Assembly: GCA_937864175.1 (NCBI GenBank)
Contig: CALMJH010000017.1
Span: forward strand, 35,054-99,053
Length of the DNA stretch: 64,000 bases
Source: an uncultured Burkholderiales bacterium
GTDB taxonomy: Bacteria; Pseudomonadota; Gammaproteobacteria; Burkholderiales; Burkholderiaceae_A
Direction of reading: 5' to 3'
Positions 1 to 8,442 of the stretch are shown here, piece by piece. The translations under genes and the position numbers were made by a program. The notes under the pieces were generated by a model. The model ran no database searches. It was not told the DNA's origin and saw only the letters and a list, made by a program, of their open reading frames with translations. Positions within the stretch are counted from its first letter, which is position 1. Every line of letters begins with the position of its first letter.

Positions 1-1040
1 CCCAGCACCTTCAGGCAGCCTGCCACCACTGCCAGGTTCTGCCAGTTGTGTGGACCCATCCAGTTAACGGAATGGGGCAACTCGATGGCCGCTTCACCCA
101 CCTGAAGAATGGGGGCCTGGTCTGCAAGGCTGGAGTAGCCGGCGGGTGCATCGACCAGCGTCTGGCCGAGGTGTTGCGTACTGGCCTTGGCCGCCTGAAA
201 CAGCCAATGGGCCTGGGCTAGCGCACCGGGCCTCGGCTGAGCCAGAACCACCCCCCGCAGCGTCGGGGATTCAAAGAGCAGGTGCTTGGCCCGGGCATAG
301 CTGTCAAGGTCTCCGTGATAGTCCAGGTGGTCCTGAGAGAAATTGGTGAGGGCTGCCACCTGAATCTCGCAGCCAGTCAGTCGATGGCTCTCCAGGCCAA
401 TGGAGCTCGCCTCCAGAACCACATGGCCGACTCCCTGGGCTCTGAGACTGGCGAGCTGGGCCGCCAGTGCAACAGCCGGCCAGGAGGTCAGCCCAGCGGT
501 CACCAACTCCTGGCTCTGGACACCACCCCCTGCGACCTGACGGTGAATCACCACCCCAAGGGTTCCAATGCTGGCGCTCGGGCCCTTGCAGGCGGCCAGG
601 CACCTGGCCAGGCCATGGGCCACCGTGGACTTGCCGTTGGTCCCAGTAACCGCCAGCAGGCACATCTGCCGGCTAGGATGGCCATAGAAGGCATGGGCCA
701 GACAGCCCCTTCGCTGCGTCAAATCCGGCAAGTCAACGAGCCTCGGGACCCAGCCCTGGCCCTCGGCTGCCAACCAGGCTTCGGCAGCTGCTCGATCTGC
801 TGAATCCACCACAAGACGCTGGCATTGGCGACTGCGGGCCATCTCTAGAAGAGACGTCAGGCTCGTCCGGCGACTCGGGCAGAGACAGAGCCAGTCCAAG
901 GGTCCCGCCTGCGCCACGACATCCACCAGTTGGCTGTTGGGGCTGTCTTGCAAGAGCTGGTGGGCGAGCGTCTCGGAGGCCTGGTCAAGCGTCGTCATCG
1001 GATGAAGGGCGCCGTTCGTGAGGCTGGTGATGGCCGGCAT
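1..1040 (-). CDS. murE: UDP-N-acetylmuramyl-tripeptide synthetase MurE (partial, C-terminus off window)
   Basis: This frame is absent from the ORF track because it runs off the left edge; I translated it by hand. It starts at the ATG overlapping the ftsI stop (TGATG) and gives about 346 residues. It contains the Mur ligase ATP-binding loop GTNGKST (about residue 133) and the downstream motifs EASSIGLESHRL and LTNFSQDHLDYHG. These identify the ligase that adds the third amino acid (meso-diaminopimelate in proteobacteria) to UDP-MurNAc-dipeptide in the cytoplasm. The C-terminal domain, which carries the DAP-recognition motif, lies outside the window, so the third residue is inferred. It is translationally coupled to ftsI in the division and cell wall cluster. 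Confidence 0.93.
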   Translation of the reverse strand, partial: MPAITSLTNGALHPMTTLDQASETLAHQLLQDSPNSQLVDVVAQAGPLDWLCLCPSRRTSLTSLLEMARSRQCQRLVVDSADRAAAEAWLAAEGQGWVPRLVDLPDLTQRRGCLAHAFYGHPSRQMCLLAVTGTNGKSTVAHGLARCLAACKGPSASIGTLGVVIHRQVAGGGVQSQELVTAGLTSWPAVALAAQLASLRAQGVGHVVLEASSIGLESHRLTGCEIQVAALTNFSQDHLDYHGDLDSYARAKHLLFESPTLRGVVLAQPRPGALAQAHWLFQAAKASTQHLGQTLVDAPAGYSSLADQAPILQVGEAAIELPHSVNWMGPHNWQNLAVVAGCLKVL

Positions 1041-2788
1041 CAGGTTCCCTCCCCGACTGCAGTGGTCGTGGGCACGATGCGTATTCTTGGGTCAGGCGAC
1101 ATCTGAAGACGACGCAGACTCTCGGCCGCAATCTGCGCAAAGACCGGTGCGGCCACATCTCCGCCATAGTGCTTTCCGGCACTGGGCTCATCGACCATCA
1201 CCGCAATGACATACCGAGGTGCATCAGCCGGCACAAATCCAACGAAGGAGGAGATGTAACGCGACTTGCTGTAGCCCCCGGCCTCAGGCTTGTGGGCGGT
1301 ACCCGTCTTGCCTGCCACCTTGAAGCCGGGAATACGGGCCTTGGGTGCGGTTCCCCCTGGCCCAGTCGCCAACTCCAACATCTGCCGGATCTGACCTGCC
1401 GTCTGCGGACTGTAGATGGGCTCGCCAACCACCGGTCCCTCGACCGGTCGAAGACTCAGGTTCACCAGGTCTCCTTGTCGCGCAAAGACTGTGTAGGCCC
1501 TTGCCACCTGGACCAAGGACACAGCAATGCCGTGGCCGTAGGAGATTGTCGCCTTGTCGATGGGCACCCAGGACTGCCAGGGCCGAAGGCGGCCCCCCAC
1601 AGCGCCGGGCAGACTCAGCGGTGGGGCAGAGCCCAATCCCAGCGAGCGGTAGCGATCGAAAATCAGCTCAGACGGCAGATCAAGGGCGATCTTTGCCGTG
1701 CCAATGTTGCTCGACTTCTGCAAGACCTCCGTGACCGTCAAGAGGCCATGGGCATGGGCATCCCGAATGGTTCTTCCACTCACGGTCATGGAGCCGGGAG
1801 CCGTCTGAATGGTGGTTGTGGGACGTATGGCGCCGGTGTCCAGGGCGGCTGCGATTACAAATGGCTTGAGGGTTGAACCAGGCTCAAAGCTGTCAGCCAC
1901 CGCACGGTTACGAACTCGATTCGGATCGAGACGCGTCCGGAGGTTTGGGTTAAAGGTCGGTGCATTGGCCATGGCCAGAATCTCGCCCGTCCGGGAATCG
2001 ACCATGACCGCCGCAGCACCCTTGGCCTTGTGGGTCTGGAGTGCCTGCGCAACCGCCATGTGCGCAATGGCCTGAAGGTTGGCATCGAGCGAGAGCCGCA
2101 GGTCCTCTCCAGGGCTGGCCGCCTGGGCCTGCCGCTGACCAAAGACCTCGTTGCGGCGATCGACCAGAACCCGCTCAACCCCGGGGCGGCCCCGAAGTGC
2201 CGAATCGAAGGTTCGCTCAATCCCCTCCTGCCCACGCTCGTCGAGGTCAGTCAGGCCAACCAGATTCGAAAAGGTCTCCCCCAACGGATAGTGGCGATGA
2301 AACTCCTGCTCGATCTCGAGGCCCGGCATCTTCAGGGCGACGATGCGGTCGGTGAGGTCAAGGCTGATACCCCCGGAGACATAGAAGAACCGCTTGGCGG
2401 TGAGGATTTTTTTCTTCAGGTCTGCGGGAGACTGGCCGAGAAGCTTGGCCAGTTCACCAAATTTTGGGTGATCGAGTCGGAACCGACTCGGCACAATGCC
2501 CAGTCGATTCTCAGGAATGCTCACCGCGATGACCGATCCGTTGCGATCCAGCAGACGGCCCCGGGCGGCCGGCAACTCCCGAATTCGCTCATACCGGTTC
2601 TCGGCGCGTTTTTGCCATTGCTCGACGTGAACGTGCTGCAGAATGAAGGCACGGACCAAGACGGCCAGCAATGCCAACATGAGGCAGAGCATGACGAATT
2701 TGGAGCGGCCGGCGGTGGCCCGCCAAGTAAGAATCTGTCCGGCTTTTACAGGGGAGCCGCCAAGGGCCTGGGAGCGGGCTGCCGTCAT
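1040..2788 (-). CDS. ftsI: Peptidoglycan D,D-transpeptidase FtsI (PBP3)
   Basis: Septal class B penicillin-binding protein of 582 aa, which cross-links peptidoglycan at the division site. A short cytoplasmic N-terminus precedes one membrane segment (about residues 31-50). The class B motif GRLLDRNG follows near residue 77, then the transpeptidase triad: STLK (305-308, acyl-enzyme serine), SSN (359-361) and KTG (494-496). Length is normal for the family. The start overlaps the ftsL stop by ATGA and its stop overlaps the murE start, so translation is probably coupled along mraZ-rsmH-ftsL-ftsI-murE. Confidence 0.97.
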   Translation of the reverse strand: MTAARSQALGGSPVKAGQILTWRATAGRSKFVMLCLMLALLAVLVRAFILQHVHVEQWQKRAENRYERIRELPAARGRLLDRNGSVIAVSIPENRLGIVPSRFRLDHPKFGELAKLLGQSPADLKKKILTAKRFFYVSGGISLDLTDRIVALKMPGLEIEQEFHRHYPLGETFSNLVGLTDLDERGQEGIERTFDSALRGRPGVERVLVDRRNEVFGQRQAQAASPGEDLRLSLDANLQAIAHMAVAQALQTHKAKGAAAVMVDSRTGEILAMANAPTFNPNLRTRLDPNRVRNRAVADSFEPGSTLKPFVIAAALDTGAIRPTTTIQTAPGSMTVSGRTIRDAHAHGLLTVTEVLQKSSNIGTAKIALDLPSELIFDRYRSLGLGSAPPLSLPGAVGGRLRPWQSWVPIDKATISYGHGIAVSLVQVARAYTVFARQGDLVNLSLRPVEGPVVGEPIYSPQTAGQIRQMLELATGPGGTAPKARIPGFKVAGKTGTAHKPEAGGYSKSRYISSFVGFVPADAPRYVIAVMVDEPSAGKHYGGDVAAPVFAQIAAESLRRLQMSPDPRIRIVPTTTAVGEGT

Positions 2789-3054
2789 GGCTGACCCTCT
2801 GCCCTGTAGACCAGGGTCTGGCTCGGGGAGATGGGTGCGAGTCCAAGCCGAGACTTCACCAGGCCATCTAGGCGCGAGGGCGCCCCAAGGCTGGTCAGGT
2901 CCACTCGAAGTGTCTCGATGTCAGAGGCGAGCTTCTGACTCTGCCGCTCTGCACGCTCGATCTGCGCAAAGAGTCGTCGCTCGTGGTAGCGGGCATTGAC
3001 CAGGGCCAGCGCAGAAATCACCAGGACCAGCGCCAGAACCCAGGTGCGCTTCAT
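2785..3054 (-). CDS. ftsL: Cell division protein FtsL
   Basis: Small bitopic divisome protein of 89 aa that partners FtsB and FtsQ and helps activate FtsWI. The ORF track extends this frame upstream to 3234, but the extension is a shadow inside rsmH. The real start is the ATG at 3054, which overlaps the rsmH TGA by four bases and begins MKRTWVLALVLV. One membrane helix (about residues 4-20) is followed by a charged periplasmic coiled-coil (RLFAQIERAERQSQKL) and the typical C-terminal GLAPISPSQT. Position between rsmH and ftsI confirms the call despite low family sequence conservation. Confidence 0.93.
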   Translation of the reverse strand: MKRTWVLALVLVISALALVNARYHERRLFAQIERAERQSQKLASDIETLRVDLTSLGAPSRLDGLVKSRLGLAPISPSQTLVYRAEGQP

Positions 3055-4076
3055 GACTGGGCCTCCGCTGGGCTGCTTGGTCCGCCAAGTCGCTCCGCCA
3101 CTCGCAAGACCGCACTGCGGGCCCGAGGATTCTCGAGACTGGCCGGCCGGCTCGGCTTGATCTTCGCAAGTTCGCGCCAGACCGGTGGAGCTGTCCTTGG
3201 TCCGGCTGAAGCGGCCGCTGCCAAGAGGGCCCACTGGCCGCGGCCCATGCCACGGGGACGGCTGGGTGAGGACTCCCCGGCTTGTCGAAAGGCCTGCTTG
3301 ACCCGCCGATCTTCGAGGGAGTGAAAACTGATAATGCCAATCCGACCACCTGGTGTTAGGAGGCCAGGCGCCGCCTCCAGGAGGGCGTCCAGCTCACCGA
3401 CTTCTTGGTTGATACGAATCCGTATAGCCTGAAAGGTCCGCGTTGCCGGGTGCTGACCCGCATCTGCGGACGACCGGCGACGGACGGTCTTGGCCACCAA
3501 TTCCGCCAGCTGGCTGGTCCGCACCAGGGGGTCGGCCTGGCCGTCGGCTGCCTGCTGGCAGCGAGACACAATCGCCCGCGCAATCGGGCCAGCATTCCGT
3601 TCGTCGCCATAGTCTCGAATGACCTCCTCAAGTTCTTCAGCCCCAACCTGTGCCAACCATTGGGCTGCTGTTGGTCCAACCGTGGGATCCATGCGCATGT
3701 CCAGGGGACCATCCCGCATGAAGCTAAACCCCCGATCAGCCTGATCAATCTGGGGGGACGACACGCCAAGATCAGCCAGCAGGCCGGTCACCGATCGAAT
3801 GCCGCGATCGGCCAGAACAGACCTGACCGAGGAGAAGGCCGCCCGGTGAAACTCAAAGCGAGGGTCTTGGAATCGGCGGGCACTCTGGGCCGCCTCTGGA
3901 TCTCGATCTAGGGCCAGAAGACGGCCCTCTGGTGCAAGCCGAGACAACAGGGCCAGGCTGTGTCCGCCGCGGCCAAAGGTCAGGTCCACGTAGACTCCGC
4001 GTGGATCGGTGACCAAGGCATCAATGGCCTCATCTCTTAGGACGGTGATGTGAGCAGGATCGAGGTCGGCCAACAA
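3051..4076 (-). CDS. rsmH: 16S rRNA (cytosine(1402)-N(4))-methyltransferase RsmH
   Basis: SAM-dependent methyltransferase that modifies C1402 in the ribosomal P site; 341 aa. Family signatures include HITVLRDEAIDAL at the N-terminus, the SAM loop VDLTFGRGGHS, LLADLGVSSPQID, RGFSFMRDGPLDMRMD and the C-terminal SFHSLEDRRVKQAF. The start codon must be TTG (4076 or the adjacent 4073): the in-frame codon just upstream is the mraZ TGA stop and no ATG or GTG occurs before the conserved N-terminus. It follows mraZ with no spacer, as usual in the dcw cluster. A weak start directly after a stop suggests re-initiation. Confidence 0.96.
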   Translation of the reverse strand: MLADLDPAHITVLRDEAIDALVTDPRGVYVDLTFGRGGHSLALLSRLAPEGRLLALDRDPEAAQSARRFQDPRFEFHRAAFSSVRSVLADRGIRSVTGLLADLGVSSPQIDQADRGFSFMRDGPLDMRMDPTVGPTAAQWLAQVGAEELEEVIRDYGDERNAGPIARAIVSRCQQAADGQADPLVRTSQLAELVAKTVRRRSSADAGQHPATRTFQAIRIRINQEVGELDALLEAAPGLLTPGGRIGIISFHSLEDRRVKQAFRQAGESSPSRPRGMGRGQWALLAAAASAGPRTAPPVWRELAKIKPSRPASLENPRARSAVLRVAERLGGPSSPAEAQS

Positions 4077-4487
4077 TCACACCGACCCTCTCATCTTGCG
4101 CGCGCGAACTTGCTCTTTGTGCGCGGCCAGTCGTCCTGCATCCCAGATTTCAAAGTGATCCCCAACCCCCAAGAGCATGACCTCACGGGCAATGCCCGCG
4201 CCTTCTCGCAGGACCGGGTTAATCAGAACCCGGCCGGCCGTGTCGATCTCTGGGGTATCACTGAGGCCCAGCCAGAAGCGCCGACGCTCATCGGCAGACT
4301 CGTCGGCTGAGAAGCGCCCGACCTTTGCAAACCACTGGTCATAGGGCATCAGAAGCAGGCAGCCATCGTCACTCTCAATCAAGGCCAGCTGACCCGCCGA
4401 GGCCTTTGCCAGCAGATCTCGATAGCGCGCAGGCAGCGTCATGCGACCCTTTGCATCGAGATTCAGTGCGGAAATACCGGCGTACAT
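4077..4487 (-). CDS. mraZ: Transcriptional regulator MraZ
   Basis: First gene of the division cluster. MraZ is an AbrB-like ring-forming DNA-binding protein that represses its own operon by binding repeated TGGG-type boxes. The protein has two SpoVT-AbrB repeats; the first is seen as ISALNLDAKGRMTLPARYRDLL and the second around GRVLINPVLREGAGI. I chose the ATG at 4487 (136 aa, MYAGISALNLD) because family members start just before this motif and AGAGGA lies 12 nt upstream. The ORF track start at 4532 (151 aa) lacks a Shine-Dalgarno sequence but cannot be excluded. Four MraZ boxes lie upstream. Confidence 0.93.
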   Translation of the reverse strand: MYAGISALNLDAKGRMTLPARYRDLLAKASAGQLALIESDDGCLLLMPYDQWFAKVGRFSADESADERRRFWLGLSDTPEIDTAGRVLINPVLREGAGIAREVMLLGVGDHFEIWDAGRLAAHKEQVRARKMRGSV

Positions 4488-4555
4488 GTCTTGGTTGAGT
4501 CCTCTGGCTGTGGTGGAGACGGTCTTGGGCATGGATCAGCGAAGAAGGCCATAAA

Positions 4556-4590
4556 CCCACTTTTCTCCACTTTTTCACACCTTTTCCCAC
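4556..4590 (-). promoter_or_regulatory. MraZ operator: four direct repeats with 10-bp period
   Basis: Read on the minus strand there are four 5-mers, GTGGG, GTGTG, GTGGA and GTGGG, each separated by an A-rich 5-nt spacer, so all lie on one face of the helix. This matches the known MraZ target (TGGGN repeats about 10 bp apart upstream of mraZ). The first box abuts the -10 hexamer of the promoter, which fits autorepression. Confidence 0.87.
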
Positions 4591-4617
4591 TTTAAGAAAA
4601 AGACTCTCGAAGGTCAA
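4589..4617 (-). promoter_or_regulatory. Sigma70-type promoter of the mraZ/dcw operon
   Basis: The minus strand reads TTGACC (4617-4612), a 17-bp spacer, then TAAAGT (4594-4589). The -35 matches five of six consensus bases and the spacing is ideal. The -10 overlaps the first MraZ box, so MraZ bound there would block RNA polymerase. Confidence 0.7.
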
Positions 4618-4774
4618 GCCAAAATCTGGGCTTTTTTCTTTTGTAAACAAGCACTTAGAGTGGTTTTTCGAGAGCAGACGCGGAAAATAAACCACACAAA
4701 ATCAATGGGGTAGAAAGCACAAAGTAAAGTGATTTCTAAAGATGGGAGACGCCAGTCTGGCGGAACTGAAAAAT

Positions 4775-5140
4775 GGAAGTGGGCCTGTAGGCCGGATTCT
4801 GTTACGGGACTGGGCAGGCCCAGTCCTATGGCGACCATCCATCTAGGCCCGTCATTGCTGACGAGCTCAAGCCACCTACCCGCGCGCATCGGGCGGGACA
4901 CCCCTTCAAGGACAAGCCTCTCGCGCGCCTACTTGGTGTTGCTCCGGGTGGAGGTTACCGCGTTTCACATCCTCGACCATGCCCTTGGCCGGTCGATTAC
5001 TCGTCTCTGTGGCCCTGTTCCTCGCCTTGGGTGAACCAATGGTCCACTTGCTGCGTACGGCCGTTAGCCGTCACCCCTCCCTGTGGAGTCCGGACCTTCC
5101 TCTCCCGGCTGAGCCGGCAGCGGCCGCCCAGCCCACTTCC
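4775..5140 (-). ncRNA. rnpB: RNase P RNA (class A)
   Basis: Catalytic RNA of ribonuclease P, which trims tRNA 5' ends. On the minus strand the 5' arm GGAAGTGGGC pairs exactly with the 3' arm GCCCACTTCC to form P1, giving about 366 nt. Conserved class A elements are visible in order: GAGAGGAAGGTCCGGACTCC near the 5' end, the AACGGCC region, CCACCCGGAGCAACACCAAG, the GGGTAGGTGGCTTGAG region, CCTAGATGGATGG and the 3' ACAGAATCCGGCCTA. The ends are inferred from P1 pairing and may be off by a few bases. It sits between the DUF3025 gene and mraZ. An AT-rich region of about 160 bp with the mraZ promoter follows. Confidence 0.97.
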
Positions 5141-5147
5141 AGGACAG

Positions 5148-5153
5148 ACTATA
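5148..5153 (-). promoter_or_regulatory. -10 element of the rnpB promoter
   Basis: TATAGT on the minus strand lies 7 nt before the inferred 5' end of RNase P RNA, the correct distance for a sigma70 -10 box. I see no convincing -35 hexamer at 16-18 bp. Confidence 0.55.
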
Positions 5154-5205
5154 GGGCCAAAGTGATTCCACCGCAGCACAGAGTCGTCGTGACTGCGGCC
5201 GGGAC

Positions 5206-6021
5206 CTAGCCTCTGGGGGGCGGTCGAAAAATTCGCCGGTCAGCATAGAAGTCGTCGTGGTCATTGCCCAGCGTCCAATCGGGCAGGCCACAGAGGGGCA
5301 TCGGATAAAAACGGCCTGGACTCTGGTCGCCGAGGCCCGATGCCTGGCCGCGCAGGGCTCTGCAGGCAGTCTGGTCCACCAACTCCCAGGCTGCCATGTG
5401 AATAGAGAGGGGAGATGGAGTTGACCACTCCAGAAGCCAGACATGGCCAGTGGTGCCGGCATAGAGAGACTCTGCCTTCTCAAGTAGGGCATGTCCGATT
5501 GGCCAGACAGACCATGCCCCAGTCAGCCAACGCTGACGGTGCGTGCGCAACAACCAGGCCCAGTCGTGCTGGGCCCATGGCCCTGCCAGGTCATCGACCG
5601 AGTCGACCATGACCAGCAGGCCATTCTCATCAAGTACCGTCGCCCAATCTCGAAACCGCCCTCGTCGGTTGGTCTGATGGCCCTGTTGGGCAATGACCTC
5701 GGCCTGGCCTGCATTGAGGCTAGCCTTCAGTCCCGGGAGGTGCAGCCAGATCAGTGCATTGAAACGGTCATGCAGATTGTCCCGAGTCGGCAGGCATCCC
5801 GTCTGGGCAATGAAGGACTCATAGGCCTGGTCGGAGGGCTTCTCGCCGTGCTCCACCATGACCAGCGGATGCCCGTTCCCGGAGCGCAGCCCGCGTCGCT
5901 TGGCGGCCGCATTGAACCAAGTGATGAGATCGGTCAGGGGTGCCCGAAGGCAGGTCTCAACAGCCTTGGGATCAAAGGCCGAGAGCCAGGGTCTTGAGGC
6001 GGCTAGTTGGCCAACGCCCAA
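5206..6021 (-). CDS. DUF3025 domain-containing protein
   Basis: Protein of 271 aa that I assign to the DUF3025 family of uncharacterised cytoplasmic proteins, common next to pyrC in betaproteobacteria. Family-like motifs are DNLHDRFNALIWLHLPGLKA, RDWATVLDENGLLVM, IGHALLEKAESLYAGTTGH and the C-terminal PMPLCGLPDW and DDFYADRRIFRPP. No catalytic residue is known. The start is a TTG that lies inside the last codons of pyrC (19-nt overlap); no ATG or GTG fits the family N-terminus, so expression is probably coupled to pyrC. Confidence 0.85.
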   Translation of the reverse strand: MGVGQLAASRPWLSAFDPKAVETCLRAPLTDLITWFNAAAKRRGLRSGNGHPLVMVEHGEKPSDQAYESFIAQTGCLPTRDNLHDRFNALIWLHLPGLKASLNAGQAEVIAQQGHQTNRRGRFRDWATVLDENGLLVMVDSVDDLAGPWAQHDWAWLLRTHRQRWLTGAWSVWPIGHALLEKAESLYAGTTGHVWLLEWSTPSPLSIHMAAWELVDQTACRALRGQASGLGDQSPGRFYPMPLCGLPDWTLGNDHDDFYADRRIFRPPPRG

Positions 6022-7046
6022 TCGAGTCTCTGGCCTGCCGCCAGTGGAACAATGGTCTGGCCGCCATTCCCAAAGGGGAGACTCTCTGCAATGGTCTGCG
6101 CCGACCGAACGAGTCGAATAGTCTCCGAGGAGGACTCCAGGCCGTAGAAGGCCGCGCCATGGTGACTCGCGAATCCCGCGAGACGATCAAGTCGGCCAAC
6201 CGACTCAAAGGCCTGGGCATAGAGGGCCAGGGCATCGGGCGCGCTGAAACATCCTGCGCATCCGCAATCCATCTCCTTGGTGTTTCGGGCGTGTGGGGCG
6301 GAGTCTGTTCCTAGAAAAAACCGCGGACTGCCGCTGGTGGCGGCCTCAAGCAGAGCGAGCCGGTGTGACTCGCGCTTGAGCACGGGTAGGCAGTAGTAGT
6401 GTGGTCGCAGCCCACCCTGAAAGAGACTGTTTCGATTGAAGAGAAGATGCTGTGGGGTGATGGTGGCACCAATCGGCTCCTGGGCCTGACGCACATAATC
6501 GGCGGCCTGGCTGGTGGTGATGTGCTCGAAGACCACCCGAAGGCCCGGGAAACGCTGCCGCAATGGAATTAGGACTCGGTCAATGAAAAAAGCCTCACGG
6601 TCAAAGACATCTACCTGGGGGTCGGTGACCTCGCCATGGACGCACAAGACCACCCCCTGTTTTTCCATCTCAGCCAAGGCCGCCTCGCAGCGACGAAGAT
6701 CTGTCACGCCACTCTCCGAATTCGTGGTGGCTCCTGCAGGGTAGAGCTTGAAGGCCAGAATGTCCTCTGACTGGGCCGCTGCCCTGACTTCGTCGGCCGA
6801 GGTCTGATCGGTGAGGTAGAGCGTCATGTAAGGCTTGAAAGAGGCTGACGCGGGGCCAAGGGCTGCCAGAATCCGACTCCGATAAGCCAGGGCCATCTGG
6901 ACTGAGACCACCGGTGGCTTCAGATTGGGCATCACCAGTGCGCGGCCAAACTGCCGCGCAGAGTAGCCCACCACACTGGCCATGTCTGCTCCATCTCGGA
7001 GATGGAGGTGCCAGTCGTCTGGTCTGGGCAGAACACATTCATTCAC
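6003..7046 (-). CDS. pyrC: Dihydroorotase (PyrC type)
   Basis: Zinc amidohydrolase of 347 aa that cyclises N-carbamoyl-L-aspartate to dihydroorotate in pyrimidine synthesis. It resembles the E. coli PyrC class. Visible metal and active-site motifs are DDWHLHLRDG (first metal His pair), FKLYPAGATTNS (carboxylated lysine), CVHGEVTD, FEHITT and FFLGTDSAPHARNTKE (catalytic aspartate). It overlaps the DUF3025 gene and lies downstream of ttuD across a strong hairpin, so it probably belongs to its own transcription unit. Confidence 0.97.
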   Translation of the reverse strand: MNECVLPRPDDWHLHLRDGADMASVVGYSARQFGRALVMPNLKPPVVSVQMALAYRSRILAALGPASASFKPYMTLYLTDQTSADEVRAAAQSEDILAFKLYPAGATTNSESGVTDLRRCEAALAEMEKQGVVLCVHGEVTDPQVDVFDREAFFIDRVLIPLRQRFPGLRVVFEHITTSQAADYVRQAQEPIGATITPQHLLFNRNSLFQGGLRPHYYCLPVLKRESHRLALLEAATSGSPRFFLGTDSAPHARNTKEMDCGCAGCFSAPDALALYAQAFESVGRLDRLAGFASHHGAAFYGLESSSETIRLVRSAQTIAESLPFGNGGQTIVPLAAGQRLDWALAN

Positions 7047-7066
7047 GTCGGGATCTCCGCAAGGGT

Positions 7067-7097
7067 CTCAAGGCCCGCATCGGGGCGGGCTCTTGAG
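7067..7097. terminator. Strong intergenic hairpin between ttuD and pyrC
   Basis: CTCAAG-GCCCGC, a 6-nt loop, then GCGGGC-T-CTTGAG: a 12-bp stem with one bulged base filling the ttuD-pyrC gap. No U-tract follows on either strand, so it may be an mRNA-processing or 3'-end-protecting structure and not a classical terminator. Confidence 0.5.
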
Positions 7098-7098
7098 C

Positions 7099-8442
7099 CT
7101 ATAGTACGAGAATCGCTCGATAGTCGTTCACGTTGGTGCGGGTTGGTCCGGTCACAACCGAGAGTCCGAGCGGCTCGAAAATCGAGAGCGCATCATTGGC
7201 ATGGAGTGCCCTCTGTGGGTTCAGGCCCAGGGCCCTTGCCTGGGCAAGGGTCGTGGGCGTGAGCAAGGCGCCGGCTGCCTCACTGGCGCCGTCAATGCCA
7301 TCGGTATCAGCAGCCACACCGTAGACCTGCGAGCCCACTGCCAACGCCTCAAGGGCCAAGGCCATGGACAAGAGGTATTCGGTGCAACGTCCTCCGCGGC
7401 CAGCCCCCCGGACCGTGACCGTGCATTCACCGCCGGAAATCAAGGCAATCGGTCGTGAAAATCCCTCAGCCCGGTCTTGGGCGATTTCACGAACCCAAGA
7501 GGCCAAGCCCGTAGCAACGTCGCGGGCTTCACCCGTAACAGAGTCTCCAAGAACAATGGGCCGAACCCCTGCTTCTGCAAAGACCGCTGCGGCTGCTCGA
7601 AGGCTCTGCTGGGCGGTGGCGACCAGTCGAGTCGTGACATGGGAGAGCCTCGGATCTCCTGGCTTTGGTGTCTCCTCCAGCTGGCCATCGAGGCCGGCCC
7701 GAAGGTGGGCCCGAATGGCGGCCGGCGGCTCAACCTCCCAGCGGTCTAAGACATCCAGAGCATCGCGATAGGTGGATGGGTCGGCGCTGCAGGGGCCCGA
7801 GGCAATGGCCGAGGGGTCGTCTCCCACCACATCGGAGATGACCAGTGCAGTGACCGGTGCGCGACTCGCCAGGGCCAGGCGGCCCCCCTGAATTCTTGAG
7901 AGGTGTTTTCGCACGACATTCATGTCGGTGATGGGCGCGCCAGACCGAAGAAGATCGGCGGTGAGCCGTTTGAGGTCAGCCATGCTCACCGATTCAACCG
8001 GCAACGAGAGCAGGCTTGAGCCACCACCGGAGACCAAGACAATGAGTTGGTCATCGGGCCCGAGCCTGCCGACCTGCTCAAAAATAGAGGCAGCGGCCTT
8101 CTCACCGGCCTGGTCTGGAACCGGATGGCCCGCCTCGATACACGCGATTCGAGACAGTGGAAGGCCGTGGGCATATCGGGTGATCACAAGGCCAGACAAT
8201 GGCTTGTCCTGTGGCCAGGCGGCCTCCACCGCAGCAGCCATGCTCGCGGCAGCCTTGCCCGCCCCCACGACCAGGGTGCGGCCAGTCGGTGGCGAAGGCA
8301 GCGCATTTGAGAGCAGTTGCAGGGGGTCTGCTGCGGCGATCGCTGACTGAAAGCTCTGACGCAGCAGGGTCAGCCAGTCAGACTGGTCCCGCTGTGACTC
8401 GTCTACCTGGGGCCCGGGCCTGGAGGAGGTCTCGGTGCTCAT
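7099..8442 (-). CDS. ttuD: Glycerate 2-kinase (TtuD/GckA, MOFRL family)
   Basis: Protein of 447 aa of the glycerate-2-kinase/MOFRL family, which phosphorylates D-glycerate with ATP; older annotations call it hydroxypyruvate reductase TtuD. Motifs are VVGAGKAAASMA near the N-terminus, VLVSGGGSSLLSLP, the conserved MNVVRKHLSRIQGGRLA, and the C-terminal MOFRL segment GVAADTDGIDG with LSVVTGPTRTNVND. The start overlaps the ttuC stop by ATGA. With ttuC it forms a two-gene unit resembling the tartrate utilisation genes of Agrobacterium, where glycerate made from tartrate is fed into glycolysis. Confidence 0.92.
   Translation of the reverse strand: MSTETSSRPGPQVDESQRDQSDWLTLLRQSFQSAIAAADPLQLLSNALPSPPTGRTLVVGAGKAAASMAAAVEAAWPQDKPLSGLVITRYAHGLPLSRIACIEAGHPVPDQAGEKAAASIFEQVGRLGPDDQLIVLVSGGGSSLLSLPVESVSMADLKRLTADLLRSGAPITDMNVVRKHLSRIQGGRLALASRAPVTALVISDVVGDDPSAIASGPCSADPSTYRDALDVLDRWEVEPPAAIRAHLRAGLDGQLEETPKPGDPRLSHVTTRLVATAQQSLRAAAAVFAEAGVRPIVLGDSVTGEARDVATGLASWVREIAQDRAEGFSRPIALISGGECTVTVRGAGRGGRCTEYLLSMALALEALAVGSQVYGVAADTDGIDGASEAAGALLTPTTLAQARALGLNPQRALHANDALSIFEPLGLSVVTGPTRTNVNDYRAILVL

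Noticed and set aside
2030-2794. 254-aa plus-strand ORF opposite ftsI
   Set aside because: Shadow of ftsI.
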